Of a DNA stretch of 64,000 bases, positions 24,841 through 37,857 are shown in pieces. The stretch is taken from positions 101,980,026 through 102,044,025 of the forward strand of contig OX638132.1 of assembly GCA_951804985.1 (NCBI GenBank). The letters are read 5' to 3'. Below the pieces are notes generated by a model. It searched no databases. It had not been told where the DNA came from and worked only from the letters and a program-made list of their open reading frames with translations. Position numbers and translations under genes: made by a program. Positions within the stretch are counted from its first letter, which is position 1, and the number at the start of each line of letters is the position of its first letter. This DNA is from Dryomyza anilis. Taxonomy: Eukaryota > Arthropoda > Insecta > Diptera > Dryomyzidae.

Positions 24841-25540
24841 ATGATACTGCATTCCTGGCCAGCTACTCTTTATTTCCCACGGAGCTGCCAACGCAGCGTA
24901 CCTGATATAACCCCGACGCGTTTAGACCCCGCGCCAGTAAGGTCGATTGATTCGTCTGTTGATACGCTATTGTTGCGTTTGTCGAATAATTCGGCAGAGT
25001 CCCACCAAGGTAAAGACTGCTCCATGCCGGCAATTTGTGTGCTTGTCGCCAAGTCACATAATGAATATTTACACTGCCATGAGTATTTACTGACGCTTGT
25101 ATTCAAATATACAGCGGAATCCCATCAATGCTGCGCTGCTAAGTATGTCAACTGTCGTTGGCATATGAATGTCCAGCGGAGTCTCAAAAGAGAGAGGGCA
25201 ATGCTGCTTAAAATGTCTCACCGTACGCCTCCGATGGCAGAGATTCTGCGTTTTCAAATGTCAAACGATGCGTGAGCACTATGTTTTCTAGTTAAATTGA
25301 TGCGATTAACCTGTTTAAGTGATCCCAGCAAAGTGACTCTAATCTGTGCGTGTTAAAGTTAAACGTGACTTTGTCGACTCGTCTCTCTCTCGAGTCTCGA
25401 ACGACCTTAGCTGTGAGGCTTCGCCGTGCAGGGCTGCAACGTATGCAGTACCGGCCCTGAGATTTGTTCGCGGTATTTTACGTACGGCAACTTCTTCTTA
25501 CGGTGATTGGACTAACAACTTAAAATACTTAATGTGTTGA
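24841..25540. other. GC-richer block of unknown nature
   Basis: About 700 bases with clearly higher G+C than the surroundings and open frames at 24841-25275 and 25346-25540. I recognise no domain in either frame, and the reverse frames are equally open, so coding is not supported. The phrase GCGGAATCCCATCAATGCTGC and a close variant suggest internal repetition. AT-rich sequence with many ATTCGAAT-type phrases lies on both sides (24500-24660, 25780-25900). It may be a fragment of an LTR element or a regulatory island. Confidence 0.35.
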
Positions 25541-26434
25541 AATGTTTAAATTGTCATGGCTTCAATGATCGTAATAAATAAATAGAAAATATTTAATTCA
25601 TATTAAAGAGACAAAATCGAAGGTGTAGTTTAAAAAAAAGCCCTTGCTGACTTTTGTCCTCACAAATGTCAGAATCAACTCGCATATATGAATGTTAAAC
25701 TCGACCATAATAAGGGATTGTTTCAACATTCTATTGAGCAATTTTATTTTTTGATGTTTCAGAATACGATTTTTCATTATAAAATATACGTATTTGATTC
25801 GATTTCAAATAATTTTTCAATATAATATATACGTATTTCATTCGATTGCAATTCATTCAAATTCTGTCGATAAAATTTAATTCCATTCGAAACGGATGTT
25901 AATATTCGGTGTTCCGATAATACGGTAGATCACGGCTTATATGCGTTCCAACGATACAAATTAATTATAATTTAAATATAAACTTATTTTAGCTGGGCGA
26001 ACTCTTAAATGTAACTGTTTGAAATATTCGTACAAGTTTATTACTGTTGAGTGCTTTGCGTGGTACTCGGCCTTCTATACAAAAAAAGTGAACGACTGTA
26101 TTTAGAAGAAGAAGCTTCGAGTCTCGCAGATCGTATCTTAAATAACAGCTGTTTGCTTTCGTTCAGTACAATGTGGCCACATTGATGTGACTTTTGTAAT
26201 AGTTACAGGGTTGTTACATAAAATAGTATTAAATAAGTAAAATAGTGTAAAAAAGTATTAAATAATTATAAAACTGGTACAAATGTTTGGAATTTAGTTA
26301 ATAGTTTGTTTTATGTTGAACTGATAGTTGCTTCCACTTGTAATATAAATACAAATTTAAGAAAATATTCATTAAATTAAAAAAATATATATAAAAAAAT
26401 GTTTAAGTATTGTAGAACATTTGGAATATTACTA

Positions 26435-27432
26435 GGGATCCGTACGAAATATCGAAAAAAAAAATGTCGAAACCTCAAAATGTCGAAATTATAAATGCCT
26501 TAGAACGCCGAAACAATATTTGGCCGAATCACAAAATGTCGAAAGATATTTTAAAGCTAGAAAATGTCGACAAATTTTTTAAACTATAAATACAAAAACA
26601 TATTTTTTATAGAATCAAAAAATGTAGAAAATTAAAATGCCGAAATATCAAAATGTTGAAATACAAATTTCAAAGCCTATAGGAGCAAGTCCACACCAAA
26701 TCTCGTAGGATTTGCAACTCACTCTCTTCGATTTCAATGATATTTTGGCAACTGATAAAGGGTATCGGGATCTGCATTCACCATTTTTTTTCCGACCACT
26801 ATTTCCAAAGATATCACTTTTTCCGGAGATACAGTCCAAAGTTAAAAAATTGTCAATGATAACTATTGTATGGTGGTTCCTGTTGAAATATCCCTTGATG
26901 CTAGAAACTTTGATAAGGTTTCGTTTTAAAACTAATAAAACAATCTTTTGAAAAATTATTCTTAACATGAACATATGACCAATGGTCGTTATCCTTGAAC
27001 TTCGAATTGCATGTCCTTAAAAAAAGGATTTTAAAAAAAAACCGAAATTTTTGTTGATTTTTTATAAGTGTTGAAGATAAATTCCAAGATGGTATTTTGA
27101 AGGCAGCATATTTAAAAATCTCCGCATGAATCCTAGAGTAGCTAAAAATCAGAATTCGTTCTTTTTTAATATCTTTATCTTCGAGTTTTTTCGACATTTT
27201 CCATCATTTTTTCAGCAAAAAATGATTTCGTCATATTAAATTTCGACATTTTTAGTTTTCGTCATTTTGTTTTTCAACATTTTAGTTTTCAACATTTTTT
27301 TTTTCGACATTTTGATTTTCGACATTTTTGTTTTCGACATTTTCAGGTTTCGGCATTTTTATTTTCTACATTTTTGTCTTCGGTATTTTTAATTTCGATA
27401 TTTTAAATTTTGACTTATCGTACCAGACCCCC
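26435..27432. mobile_element. Foldback element with tandem-repeat arms (TGTCGAAA)
   Basis: Nearly 1 kb. The left arm is a run of AAAATGTCGAAA units (26455-26660) and the right arm is the same units inverted (27190-27420), around 500 bases of unique sequence. The tips pair imperfectly: GGGATCCGTACGA at the left and TCGTACCAGACCCCC at the right. Flanks ATTACTA (26428-26434) and ATTACCA (27433-27439) are a likely target duplication. The architecture is that of Drosophila FB elements. No transposase is seen. Confidence 0.7.
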
Positions 27433-28615
27433 ATTACCATTAGTCGCTAAAAACAAAAGCCAGCTGTAATAACAAAAACTATATCAAATAAAAATATTAT
27501 CGTATAAAGACGGGGTGTTTAAAGTTATTTGAAACAACTATCCTCGTGAAATTTCACTATTAATCAACAAAAACATAAACTATCTGAGATTTCAAAAAAA
27601 CCTTACCTAAGGTGTAATGTAAAATTTTAAGTTTTTATTATTTTTATTTCAAACGATAAATTGAATTTTTATAAATAGTGAGATTTAATTATAAATTAGA
27701 AATTGCATAATTTCGAGGAAATATTTATTTAAAATATACTTTAAAACTCATTACTTTGGGTGTTATTTGATCCTTCAATAGAAGCTTTTAAAAATAAGAA
27801 TACAATGGATCCAAAAATTACCCAGAAAGAACATTTTAAATTGTTTAAATGGTTTTAAAAATTACATATTTACAATTTTACTATAAATCTCTAAAAATAG
27901 TAAACTATTTCGTTTTAAAAATGACCGATATCATTTATATGTCAAAGCATAGATTAAAATTATTTTTATTCAATACATAATACTTCTTTTTTAATACACA
28001 TAAGTTAACTTCTAAAACGTCAATACACAGTACATTTTCATACTAATATTTATATTTTTACAAATTCACTTTTATTTTTGGTTTTCCCCTAATGTTGTTT
28101 GACATTCTGTCATCGCCCTTTGTTGTCCAACTCAATAGCACAACAAGCAACGTGCAACGTATTTGACAACGCCTTTCAACGACTATTAAAAAAAACATTT
28201 CTTGCTGCTATTACTTAAGGAATTCCCTGTCGTTTAATATGTACAAATCGAAAAAAAAGCAAAATTCAAGCACACCCTAGTCTTCACGTTCATGTCACAG
28301 TTTAATTCAATAAAATGGCGCAAAAGTCCAAAACCAATATTATTTTTTTCGCTTCGCTTCCATTTGGTTCAGTTCATTTCATTTCGTTACGTATCGCTCT
28401 CAATGACATCGCATCAATAGCAATTAAATTCATATCAAGATCTTGTTAATGGTTTTTTTCATATGTTCAAATATTGCCGCATGTTTGTGGTTTATTTGTT
28501 CAACAAATAGTTGTGGTTATTATAAGGGTAGATGTTGCTATTTTTATTGCCGTTGCTTTTTAACCTAATATTTAGCTACATAGCATATATGGCATAGTTA
28601 AGGGGTTTAGCCTAA

Positions 28616-29283
28616 ATTGGCAATAAAATAAGTTAATTTGTTAAGATGTTTAAGATATTTTTAACGATTTACGTGGCACGCAAAATTGTAGTTTTTATTT
28701 TTGTGTTTGCTGATTTTTAGTAATGTAACACGAATTAATATTTTATAATGCTTGATAAAATCTGTGAGCCTTAAGTTGTGTGTTTCTTATAAAATTATTA
28801 AAATAAAATTATTAAAATAATTACAACTTAATTAATTTGGAGGTTATTTCGTTATTACACGAAGACTTTAAAAATGTTACTCATACGCAACGTGGAACAA
28901 AAATTAGTTATAATGGCTGGTATAACAAAAAAACTACTGAGCTAGTATATATTTTCAATTGCAGAAATGCTAAACATAAGGTAATGCTTTAATTGGCAAT
29001 TAAATAAATTGTTTTTTATAGATTTTGTTGATATTTTAACGATTTTATGCGCACGCAAAATTGTACTTAATAATTTAGTAATTGCTGATTTTTAGCAATT
29101 TAACGAGAATAAATATTATATAATTCGTGTTAAATTCGTGAAGCCTATTATGTTGTGTGTTGGAATATGTTATAAAAAAAATATTTGCTTTAGCGATTGT
29201 TAGGAAATACTCGATATTACAAGAATCTCTTTTAAAATGTTACTCATACGCAACGTAGTACAAATTTACTTTACAATGTCTGC
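28616..29283 (+). repeat. Diverged direct duplication, two units about 375 bp apart
   Basis: Unit 1 (28616-28921) and unit 2 (28991-29283) share, in order, AATTGGCAAT-AAATAA, TTTTAACGATTT, GCACGCAAAATTGTA, TTGCTGATTTTTAG, and GTTACTCATACGCAACGT. They have diverged a good deal. GTTACTCATACGCA occurs again at 45744. No coding frame. Confidence 0.75.
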
Positions 29284-30658
29284 GCAATGAATTACTACCA
29301 CCTAAGCAAATATTTACTACTGATTAGTTTTAAATATATGCTTAATAATATAATTTACTTTTATGCAATATTAAACAATCTATTGTTAGAGCTATATATA
29401 AAATATATATATGTTTTTGTTCCTGGTGAAATTTTAAATGTGCTTTTCTTCGTAGCCGTCGATAAGTTTGTTTCATTTTTGAATGAAATAAAATTATTCT
29501 AGTTTCTTGGAAAACATATTTCTGTATGTAGCAAAATTTTTTTGATGCATTTTATATTCGTGGAAAAACTGAATTTATGATTTTTACCGTTTTTAGGAAA
29601 TAAAGATTTAAACAATTTTCTGATAATTTTTTTTCTACATAAAATCTTTTTGTAAAAATATAAACTCTATATATAATTGTTTCAATCTTTCCTTCCACAT
29701 GTGGCTGCATTTATGTCACACAGACAGTTTCTGTGTCAGTCCTGACAAATACGTTTTTAAATGAAAACTTTATAGTTTATCCGCCACAGCCGCTGCTATC
29801 TCTCGTGTTATGCGTTGCATGATTTTCTGCTGTCAGAAATTTTAAAATATATTTTTTATTGTAGGTTAGTGCAATTGATGATTTATAGTGCTTTGAAGTA
29901 GTGCATATAAGCAGAATAATAAAATTCAAATTTAACGACCTTCAACGAGGTCCTTCATTTTTTATGGTCGTTGTAGCAGCTATATTTCAAGTTACTCAAA
30001 GTTGTCGCTATTACTATTTATGCCGCTAATATGAGTAGTATTTACGGTGGTATTTTTCTATTCTTCTGCTTTTGTGTTTTTTATCTGCTGCTTTTATTGT
30101 TGTTCTGATCTGCTGCTACTACTTCGATGAATACTGCTTCAACTCCTTCCAAAGTTATTTTTCCAACTGCCAAGTGCAGCAAAGATATCGAAAGGATATC
30201 GTTTTAGCCACTTGCCACTCATGCTTGATGTCATCTCAATGTGTTATATGTGTTCAGTTGTCTCGTTTGAGAAGTGTTTTGTATTTGCTGGATATGTGAC
30301 CTATCTCTTGAGATGGATATGTGTAGGATATTCGTTTTTACTTCTTCTTCTTTGACTACTTTTTCTGCTGTGACAAATGGCAACGTTGATACGCTTAGCA
30401 GCGCATAAAATCCTTGCGTATAAATAATGGATTTGCCTTGTTTATGGCAGCATATAATCGAACGTACAACAGGATGCATGTTGCAGGATGCTTTCGCAAG
30501 CTGACAGGATGCGATGAGTATGAAAGTCGAACGTGTTGGCTTTGTACAGCAGGCAGCGGTAAAGGGTAAAAGTGAACGATGAACGATTTATTTTATATTT
30601 CAAAGTAGCATAAAACTAGTTACAATTTCTTATATATTATTTGATTCATTAAACAATA
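29284..30658. other. Non-coding DNA, nothing recognised
   Basis: Includes a less AT-biased stretch (30040-30560) just left of the 11-bp array. The short frames there have no recognisable domain. Confidence 0.4.
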
Positions 30659-32157
30659 TAATGTTAATGTTATGTTAATGTTATGTTAATGTTATGTTAA
30701 TGTTATGTTAATGTTATGTTAATGTTATGTTAATGTTATGTTAATGTTATGTTAATGTTATGTTAATGTTATGTTAATGTTATGTTAATGTTATGTTAAT
30801 GTTATGTTAATGTTATGTTAATGTTAATGTTATGTTAATGTTATGTTAATGTTATGTTAATGTTATGTTAATGTTATGTTAATGTTATGTTAATGTTATG
30901 TTAATGTTATGTTAATGTTATGTTAATGTTATGTTAATGTTATGTTAATGTTATGTTAATGTTATGTTAATGTTATGTTAATGTTATGTTAATGTTATGT
31001 TAATGTTATGTTAATGTTATGTTAATGTTATGTTAATGTTATGTTAATGTTATGTTAATGTTATGTTAATGTTATGTTAATGTTATGTTAATGTTATGTT
31101 AATGTTATGTTAATGTTATGTTAATGTTATGTTAATGTTATGTTAATGTTATGTTAATGTTATGTTAATGTTATGTTAATGTTATGTTAATGTTATGTTA
31201 ATGTTATGTTAATGTTATGTTAATGTTATGTTAATGTTATGTTAATGTTATGTTAATGTTATGTTAATGTTATGTTAATGTTATGTTAATGTTATGTTAA
31301 TGTTATGTTAATGTTATGTTAATGTTATGTTAATGTTATGTTAATGTTATGTTAATGTTATGTTAATGTTATGTTAATGTTATGTTAATGTTATGTTAAT
31401 GTTATGTTAATGTTATGTTAATGTTATGTTAATGTTATGTTAATGTTATGTTAATGTTATGTTAATGTTATGTTAATGTTATGTTAATGTTATGTTAATG
31501 TTATGTTAATGTTATGTTAATGTTATGTTAATGTTATGTTAATGTTATGTTAATGTTATGTTAATGTTATGTTAATGTTATGTTAATGTTATGTTAATGT
31601 TATGTTAATGTTATGTTAATGTTATGTTAATGTTAATGTTATGTTAATGTTATGTTAATGTTATGTTAATGTTATGTTAATGTTATGTTAATGTTATGTT
31701 AATGTTATGTTAATGTTATGTTAATGTTATGTTAATGTTATGTTAATGTTATGTTAATGTTATGTTAATGTTATGTTAATGTTATGTTAATGTTATGTTA
31801 ATGTTATGTTAATGCTATGTTATGTTAATGTTATGTTAATGTTATGTTAATGTTATGTTAATGTTATGTTAATGTTATGTTAATGTTATGTTAATGTTAT
31901 GTTAATGTTATGTTAATGTTATGTTAATGTTATGTTAATGTTATGTTAATGTTATGTTAATGTTATGTTAATGTTATGTTAATGTTATGTTAATGTTATG
32001 TTAATGTTATGTTAATGTTATGTTAATGTTATGTTAATGTTATGTTAATGTTATGTTAATGTTATGTTAATGTTATGTTGATGTTATGTTAATGTTAAGT
32101 TAATGTTATGTTAATGTTATGTTAATGTTATGTTATGTTAATGTTATGTTAATGTTA
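30659..32157. repeat. 11-bp satellite-like array ATGTTATGTTA
   Basis: About 1.5 kb, roughly 135 units of ATGTTATGTTA. The first two thirds are almost pure, broken only by two 6-base contractions (near 30822 and 31630). Substitutions and shortened units cluster after 31800. Confidence 0.97.
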
Positions 32158-33039
32158 CACAATAAATACTGATAATTGTCCTGCCCCAGTTCTGATGTCG
32201 TTATTATAATTTCCTTTGTATGCATTATCGTCAACGTAATGCATGTCAATTCAGTCATCCAACCAGCTGCCTTCCAACCAACTGCCATCCGTCCATTCAT
32301 CGAAAGCTGTCAAATATGCTGACCCATTATGTCAGCTGAACAGAGTAAAAACAACAAAACCGACACAAATTACTGCCATCCAGCATGTTGATGGCCTTCT
32401 CCTGTCCACTTTCGCTCAGTGCAAACGCAAACCACAAGCCATGCATTGTCCAAAGGACACAAAAGGAAGAACACAATCCATTTATTCCACTTACACACAT
32501 TTTACATTACGTCGCCTTATTCAAATTAAAAATCAGTTGCTTTTGCAGATTAAGACATAATGCGAAATTATGCAAATGCACTTAGGTACTTTTTGTCTGC
32601 CTGCCTGCAACATGCGTTGCATGTTATCCTTTTGAATCCTGACTAAAGTCGTCACTAAGATATGCATATCCTTTAGTGCGTTGTCACTCGCCGTATCGCC
32701 GCAGGATGTGGCTGCATACGAAATTATGTGATTTGCTGACACATGAAAGGAAACGAAAAACTGCGTAAATGCATTTGGAGTAGCAAAATTAATGTCATTT
32801 TATTATATCAAAATGAAGTTTTGAGGTTCAATTTATTTTTAAAATATTCTATTTCTACTATTTTAACTTAAATTCACCACCTTCGACTACTAATCTTAAT
32901 TTAATCATTATTTGATGTTTGTTTTTAATAATATTTTAATAAATATACCATTTTTTATATCCAAAAGATATATTTTGTATGGAGAAATGTTTGTAAAACG
33001 TATTCGTTTTTTTCCGATTTGGATTTGGCATATGTGGTA
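32158..33039. other. Non-repetitive DNA right of the 11-bp array
   Basis: A moderately GC-richer stretch at 32220-32520, with a frame of 105 residues lacking any known domain. Not called as a gene. Confidence 0.35.
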
Positions 33040-33850
33040 CAGACGGATATTCCGTGAATTTTCCTTTAAAATGTCTCTATAATTTGCAAAATCTGCCTTA
33101 TGTTTCCTAAATATCTCAATTTATATGTGTTGTGGAAAATATACCGGAAAGTGTTTCGGACGGGAGGATTCCTGGCATATTAAGAGATATTTATTACATA
33201 CAAATTACGCCTCTGTCTGCTTAAAATCATCCAATAAAATGCTCCGATATGCAATTAAGGATTGTAAAATTTAAAAGGAAAGCTTTTAAGCAAAATATAT
33301 GTAGCTTTTGAGACAAACTCCAACTTTGTCGAATAAAATGAATCAAAACTGCCTTGGGCCTGTCAATAATGTTGTCCATATGTCAAAGCACTTCAGGTAA
33401 ATATACCAATATTGTCTAGGGCAGGATATCGAACTTTGTAAAATTTTAAAGACAGATTCCCGGCATATCTTAGGAAGCGTTTTTAAAGGCAGATTTAAGA
33501 CATAATATATGCAGTTTTTTATATAATTTCGCCTGTGTTTTCAAACTGCCTTGAGCCTCCTAAATAGTCAATAGGTTCATGTAGCTGTGTATTTACCGTA
33601 AATATTCCGCAAAAATGACATAAATTTCAGGGTTAAATTCAGGGTTTTGTTACAAACTGCAACCATGTCTGCTGAGAATTTAGCAATATGAAGTTCCTAT
33701 ATCTTATCATATTTTTTAAAATCTTAAAGATGGATCTTCTTTAGAATTCTCTTCAACCAGTGAACCAATTTCAAAATGTTGTAAGAAATATTTATTGGAT
33801 ATTCAATTACCTTTAATTCAATATAACATTATGCTCAAATGCCCATTTTT
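33040..33850 (+). repeat. Dispersed repeat family R1, copy 2
   Basis: Partner of 5930-6660 in the same orientation. It has AAAATTTTAAAGACAGATTC with CCGGCATATCTTAGG, and GCCTCTGTCTGCTTAAAAT. The copies are old: shared phrases are interrupted by substitutions and small indels. Confidence 0.5.
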
Positions 33851-34859
33851 CAAATAAAATGTCTTGACGCATAATTAAGGATAATATAAAATCAACTTTA
33901 AAATTAAATTCTACTTTTTTGATAAATTTTTTATAGAATAATTTATCAAAAAGCTGTTTTTTTAATTTTACGTTGACTTAAAATTTTCTACGACTATGCG
34001 CCATTTAATCGGAATATTTTATCAAATAATTTTAGTAACATTTCATTAAAGAAAACATAATAAATTTCGATATTTATTTATCTTCATCTATTATTTAGTC
34101 TCCGGCAATAACTTGAGCAGCACATTGCACCGATTTAGTGGCATGTAATCAAATTTAAAATATGTTTGGGGCTTTTTCCAATGCATAACAAAATCACCCT
34201 CTCCTTATCTCGTGTAAACTCATAAATTATAAACGAAATAAAACACAATGCTGAAACCCTTTTTGTTTGCGCTTCATGCCAGACCCTTGGACAAACAGCA
34301 GCATTTTACAACACCTTTACCGGAGACCCTCTAGTGAATTTCACTTTAGCAAAGTTAAGTTTTTTAAAAATCTAATTATGAGCGGGCGGTGGAAATTTTC
34401 TATCTTACAGCGCTAAATGTCCGCTGGGTATTTGAGGCAACCCTAATTTATATTAAGTTATTTGAAGCAACATATTTAAGGCACAAAATATTCTACAAAA
34501 AATATAAATAAAATACATTTAAATGCATAAAACATATTCAAAATACTGCCGTAGACAAATTGTGGCAAATGGCAGAAATGAATGTTTGATGCATAAACCA
34601 AATGCGTCTCATCAAAATGTGCAAATATTGACGCACTCAATTATGCAGCCAAATTAAGCTCACAAATTGTCGAAGAACCCTTTTGGCAGCGCCATTTTCG
34701 CATAACTAATCATTTCAGGTAACTCGGCTGGTAACTCGGCAGCCAGTCCTACGTATGCATGTAAATTGAGTTGGATTTTGGGGAAAATACTAAATGTTGG
34801 TTCAATATTTTAAAATTCATGAGTTCAGGCAGACGACTGATTTACATGCGATGAGTAGG

Positions 34860-36360
34860 AGAGGGGAGGATGATGTGCTATATGAAAAAAAAAACGGCTT
34901 TAAAGTTACGGCATGGGAAAGGAAATAAAACAGAGATTTTTTGAAGTAATAAAGATGAATGCAGTACTTTAAAAAGAGTAGAAATAGGGAATGGTAGTAT
35001 TGAGTAGTATTAAAAAGATGTTATTAAAAAAGGATTAAAATTAGTTTCAAAAAAAATCAAAAAATGATTTAGACGAAGAGAAAAAGAGTAGGAAAAGTAG
35101 TAGAAATAGAAGAAAAATCAATGTAGAAAAAGTGGACAAAAAATACAGAAATGACAGTAAAATTAATAATCATGAAATTAATAACAATTATAAAAAAGCA
35201 GTACAAAATAAGTTGCAAAAGCGAAGAATAAATTAGTAGTAGACAATATAAAAAATGGATTAGATAGAACATAGATTGACAGTTAGAATTAGTACTTCAA
35301 AACTGGTAGAAAAAAAGTGAAAAAGTGGTAGAGAAAAAAATATGAAGTAGAAAACTAAAATAATTAGTAAAAAGTGTCGAAAACGAATTAAAATAGAAAT
35401 TTAAAAATTAATATTGAAAAAAGTAGTAAGTAATATTACAAAAAATGGAGTAGAAAATGAGTATAATAAATATATACAAACAAGGAAATCAAAATAAAAT
35501 AAAAGAAGAACATTAAAAAAGAAGATAAAATGAGCTGAAAAAATAAAGAAAAGATTAGAATAAAAGTAGTAAAAAAAAGTACAAAAGATAAGAAGAAAAA
35601 ATAAAGTAGAAAAAGTTTTAGGAATAGAAATAGAAACAATGAAATGTAAGAAAGATGTTAAAAATGTGTACGTGTAGAATACATTAGTAGAAGAGACAAA
35701 AAAAAAACAAAAAAAAAGTTGTTGAATGTAAAACGCAAAGGCAGAAAAAGAGTAAAAATAAAAAATAAGAACAAAAATCATTTTAAAAAAATAGTTGAAA
35801 AACTAGTAAAATAACTTTATTTAACTTAGATCAATAAAAATTGTAAAAATAGATTTTGAAAATGGAAACAAAAGAGGAGTACAAAGGAAGTCAAAACAGT
35901 AATAGAAACAAAAGTAGAAATGGTATGTAGTAAAATTGAAATGATTGGCAAATATTGTTGAATTATATAAAATTATAGTGAATATGATGAAATGCAGTAT
36001 AGTGCAATGAAAGGAAGTATAAGTTTCGTTGTATATTAGAAGTAGATAAAAAGAAGTGAAAAATTAAGCAGACAAAAATGTAAACTGAAGTAAAAAAAAG
36101 ACTGCAAAAGAAGTACAACAATTTATAGAAAATTAGTATTTCTTGGAATCAAAATATGGATAGGACCAGAAGTATAAACATTAGAAGAAACGGGAACAGA
36201 AAGGGAATATAGAACAGAATGTAATTTGGCGCAGTATGGTAGTAGAACTGTTTAAATGCAGAACATTAAAACGAGAATGGAATTCAAAATTAGTGTAGAA
36301 AATAAAGTTTGAGTAAAACTAAAATTAAAGCTAAACAAAAGAATAGAAAATGGATTTGAA
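34860..36360. repeat. Purine-rich, C-poor cryptic repeat
   Basis: About 1.5 kb with very few C and T on the + strand, built of loose AGTAGAAA and AAAAAGTAG phrases. No regular unit is obvious. Reverse-strand frames (Phe/Ser/Leu/Tyr-rich) are composition artefacts. Confidence 0.65.
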
Positions 36361-36400
36361 ACGCAACTGGGAAATGTATTGACAAAGAGGGCATTCCATT

Positions 36401-37394
36401 GTGACGGGCGTTACATTCGTACGATTAAAAACCTTCTCATTTGATAAATAAAAAAAGGATAGATATATTTTTAGGTTGCAGAGGATAGATATTATGGTCC
36501 TCTTTGCATGTATAAAAAAAGTTTTGCAATAGGTCCTATATCTTTCTACAAATTTGAAGTTTAATTCTGTGACGGGCGTTACATGTACTTTTTCAAAAAA
36601 CAGAGTTTACTTAACAAAGTATTAAATTTTAGCTAAAATATTCGGACTATGGAGATTAAGTATCAAAATACTTCTTTAATAATGGGAGTTCTTCCCTCTA
36701 TAACAATATTCTTACTTATAAAGTATCAAAACTTGTGACGGATGTTACACATTTTGTGACGGGCGTTACCTGTACGAATTCTATACAAATATTCAAATTA
36801 TGAATTGCAATTTTTTGATGAAAAAGAGCAAATCTTTGTGAAAGGAATGGTAAACCGTTATTTTAAAGCACACCGTACACATATAATTTATGTGGAAAAC
36901 TAAAAATTTCGTTTTGAAAAAAATATGTATTATATTTCCATTTTTTTAAATAACTACTCTGTCTGCATTATTTGTAATCCGTTTTTTTTCTCAGCATATA
37001 CAAAATTTTCGCATTTCTAAAATAATGATTTTTTTGTGATTATTTATGATTTTTTTTGTAAGGTTGGGAATTTCCCTTTTTTATCTGTGCTTATTGAATT
37101 TTTTGGAATATTTACTACTTTTTCCATGGTTAAATAATAATAAAATTGATTATTAAAAAATATATTAACAAATATATAATTTTCCAGATTTTTTGTTTTG
37201 CGACGATTGTTAATTGTGACGGGCGTACAATATTTTGGATGGATATAGCAACCATCTAGAATATCTATAAGACCAAAGAGTATAATAAATGAATAGATAC
37301 GACAAAAATCTTTACTTCTACAAAGTTTCCCAGTTGTAGGTTTGCAAAATAATTCGCAAAATAACTTTTACTTTTTTTTTGTGACGGGCGTTAC
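36401..37394 (+). repeat. Six copies of GTGACGGGCGTTAC
   Basis: Copies at 36401, 36569, 36735 (GAT for GGC inside), 36756, 37216 (one T missing) and 37381, all in the + orientation. The 14-mer is an imperfect palindrome, GTRACGSSCGTYAC, and stands out as GC-rich in AT-rich DNA. Spacings of 168, 166 and 165 recur. Function unknown; it could be a protein-binding site or the conserved core of a decayed repeat of about 166 bp. Confidence 0.8.
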
Positions 37395-37857
37395 AACTCA
37401 AAAAAGCAAAACTGTTTGGTTAATTGTCAGTACTTTGAACCACTTATCTCCAATGCAATGTATGGTATACTTTCGCAAACAAATTACCTTTAAAATTGTA
37501 CTATTCAATTTTCTTTCGGATTTAAAACAACGAAACTACAGTATTTTTATATATTGCCTCAATTTTCTACTATAATAAATTTCAAAAAATTATTTATCTT
37601 TAATTGAGAAGAAAACACGTTTGCCATGAATTTTGCTAAATTCACATCAAATCACAGAATATGAAATTAGAAGTATTTCTTATCCTAAAAATCATTAAAC
37701 GGAATCAATAGGTTTAACTTAATATATCACACCCTGGTAACGTTTTCTGTGGAATGCCCCAAAGTGAGTAAAGCTAAAATCGAGATGAAAAAATGAAATA
37801 GAATGCATGTAATACAATGTAATACAAAATATTGAGTAGAATCTTGCATCACGCCTT

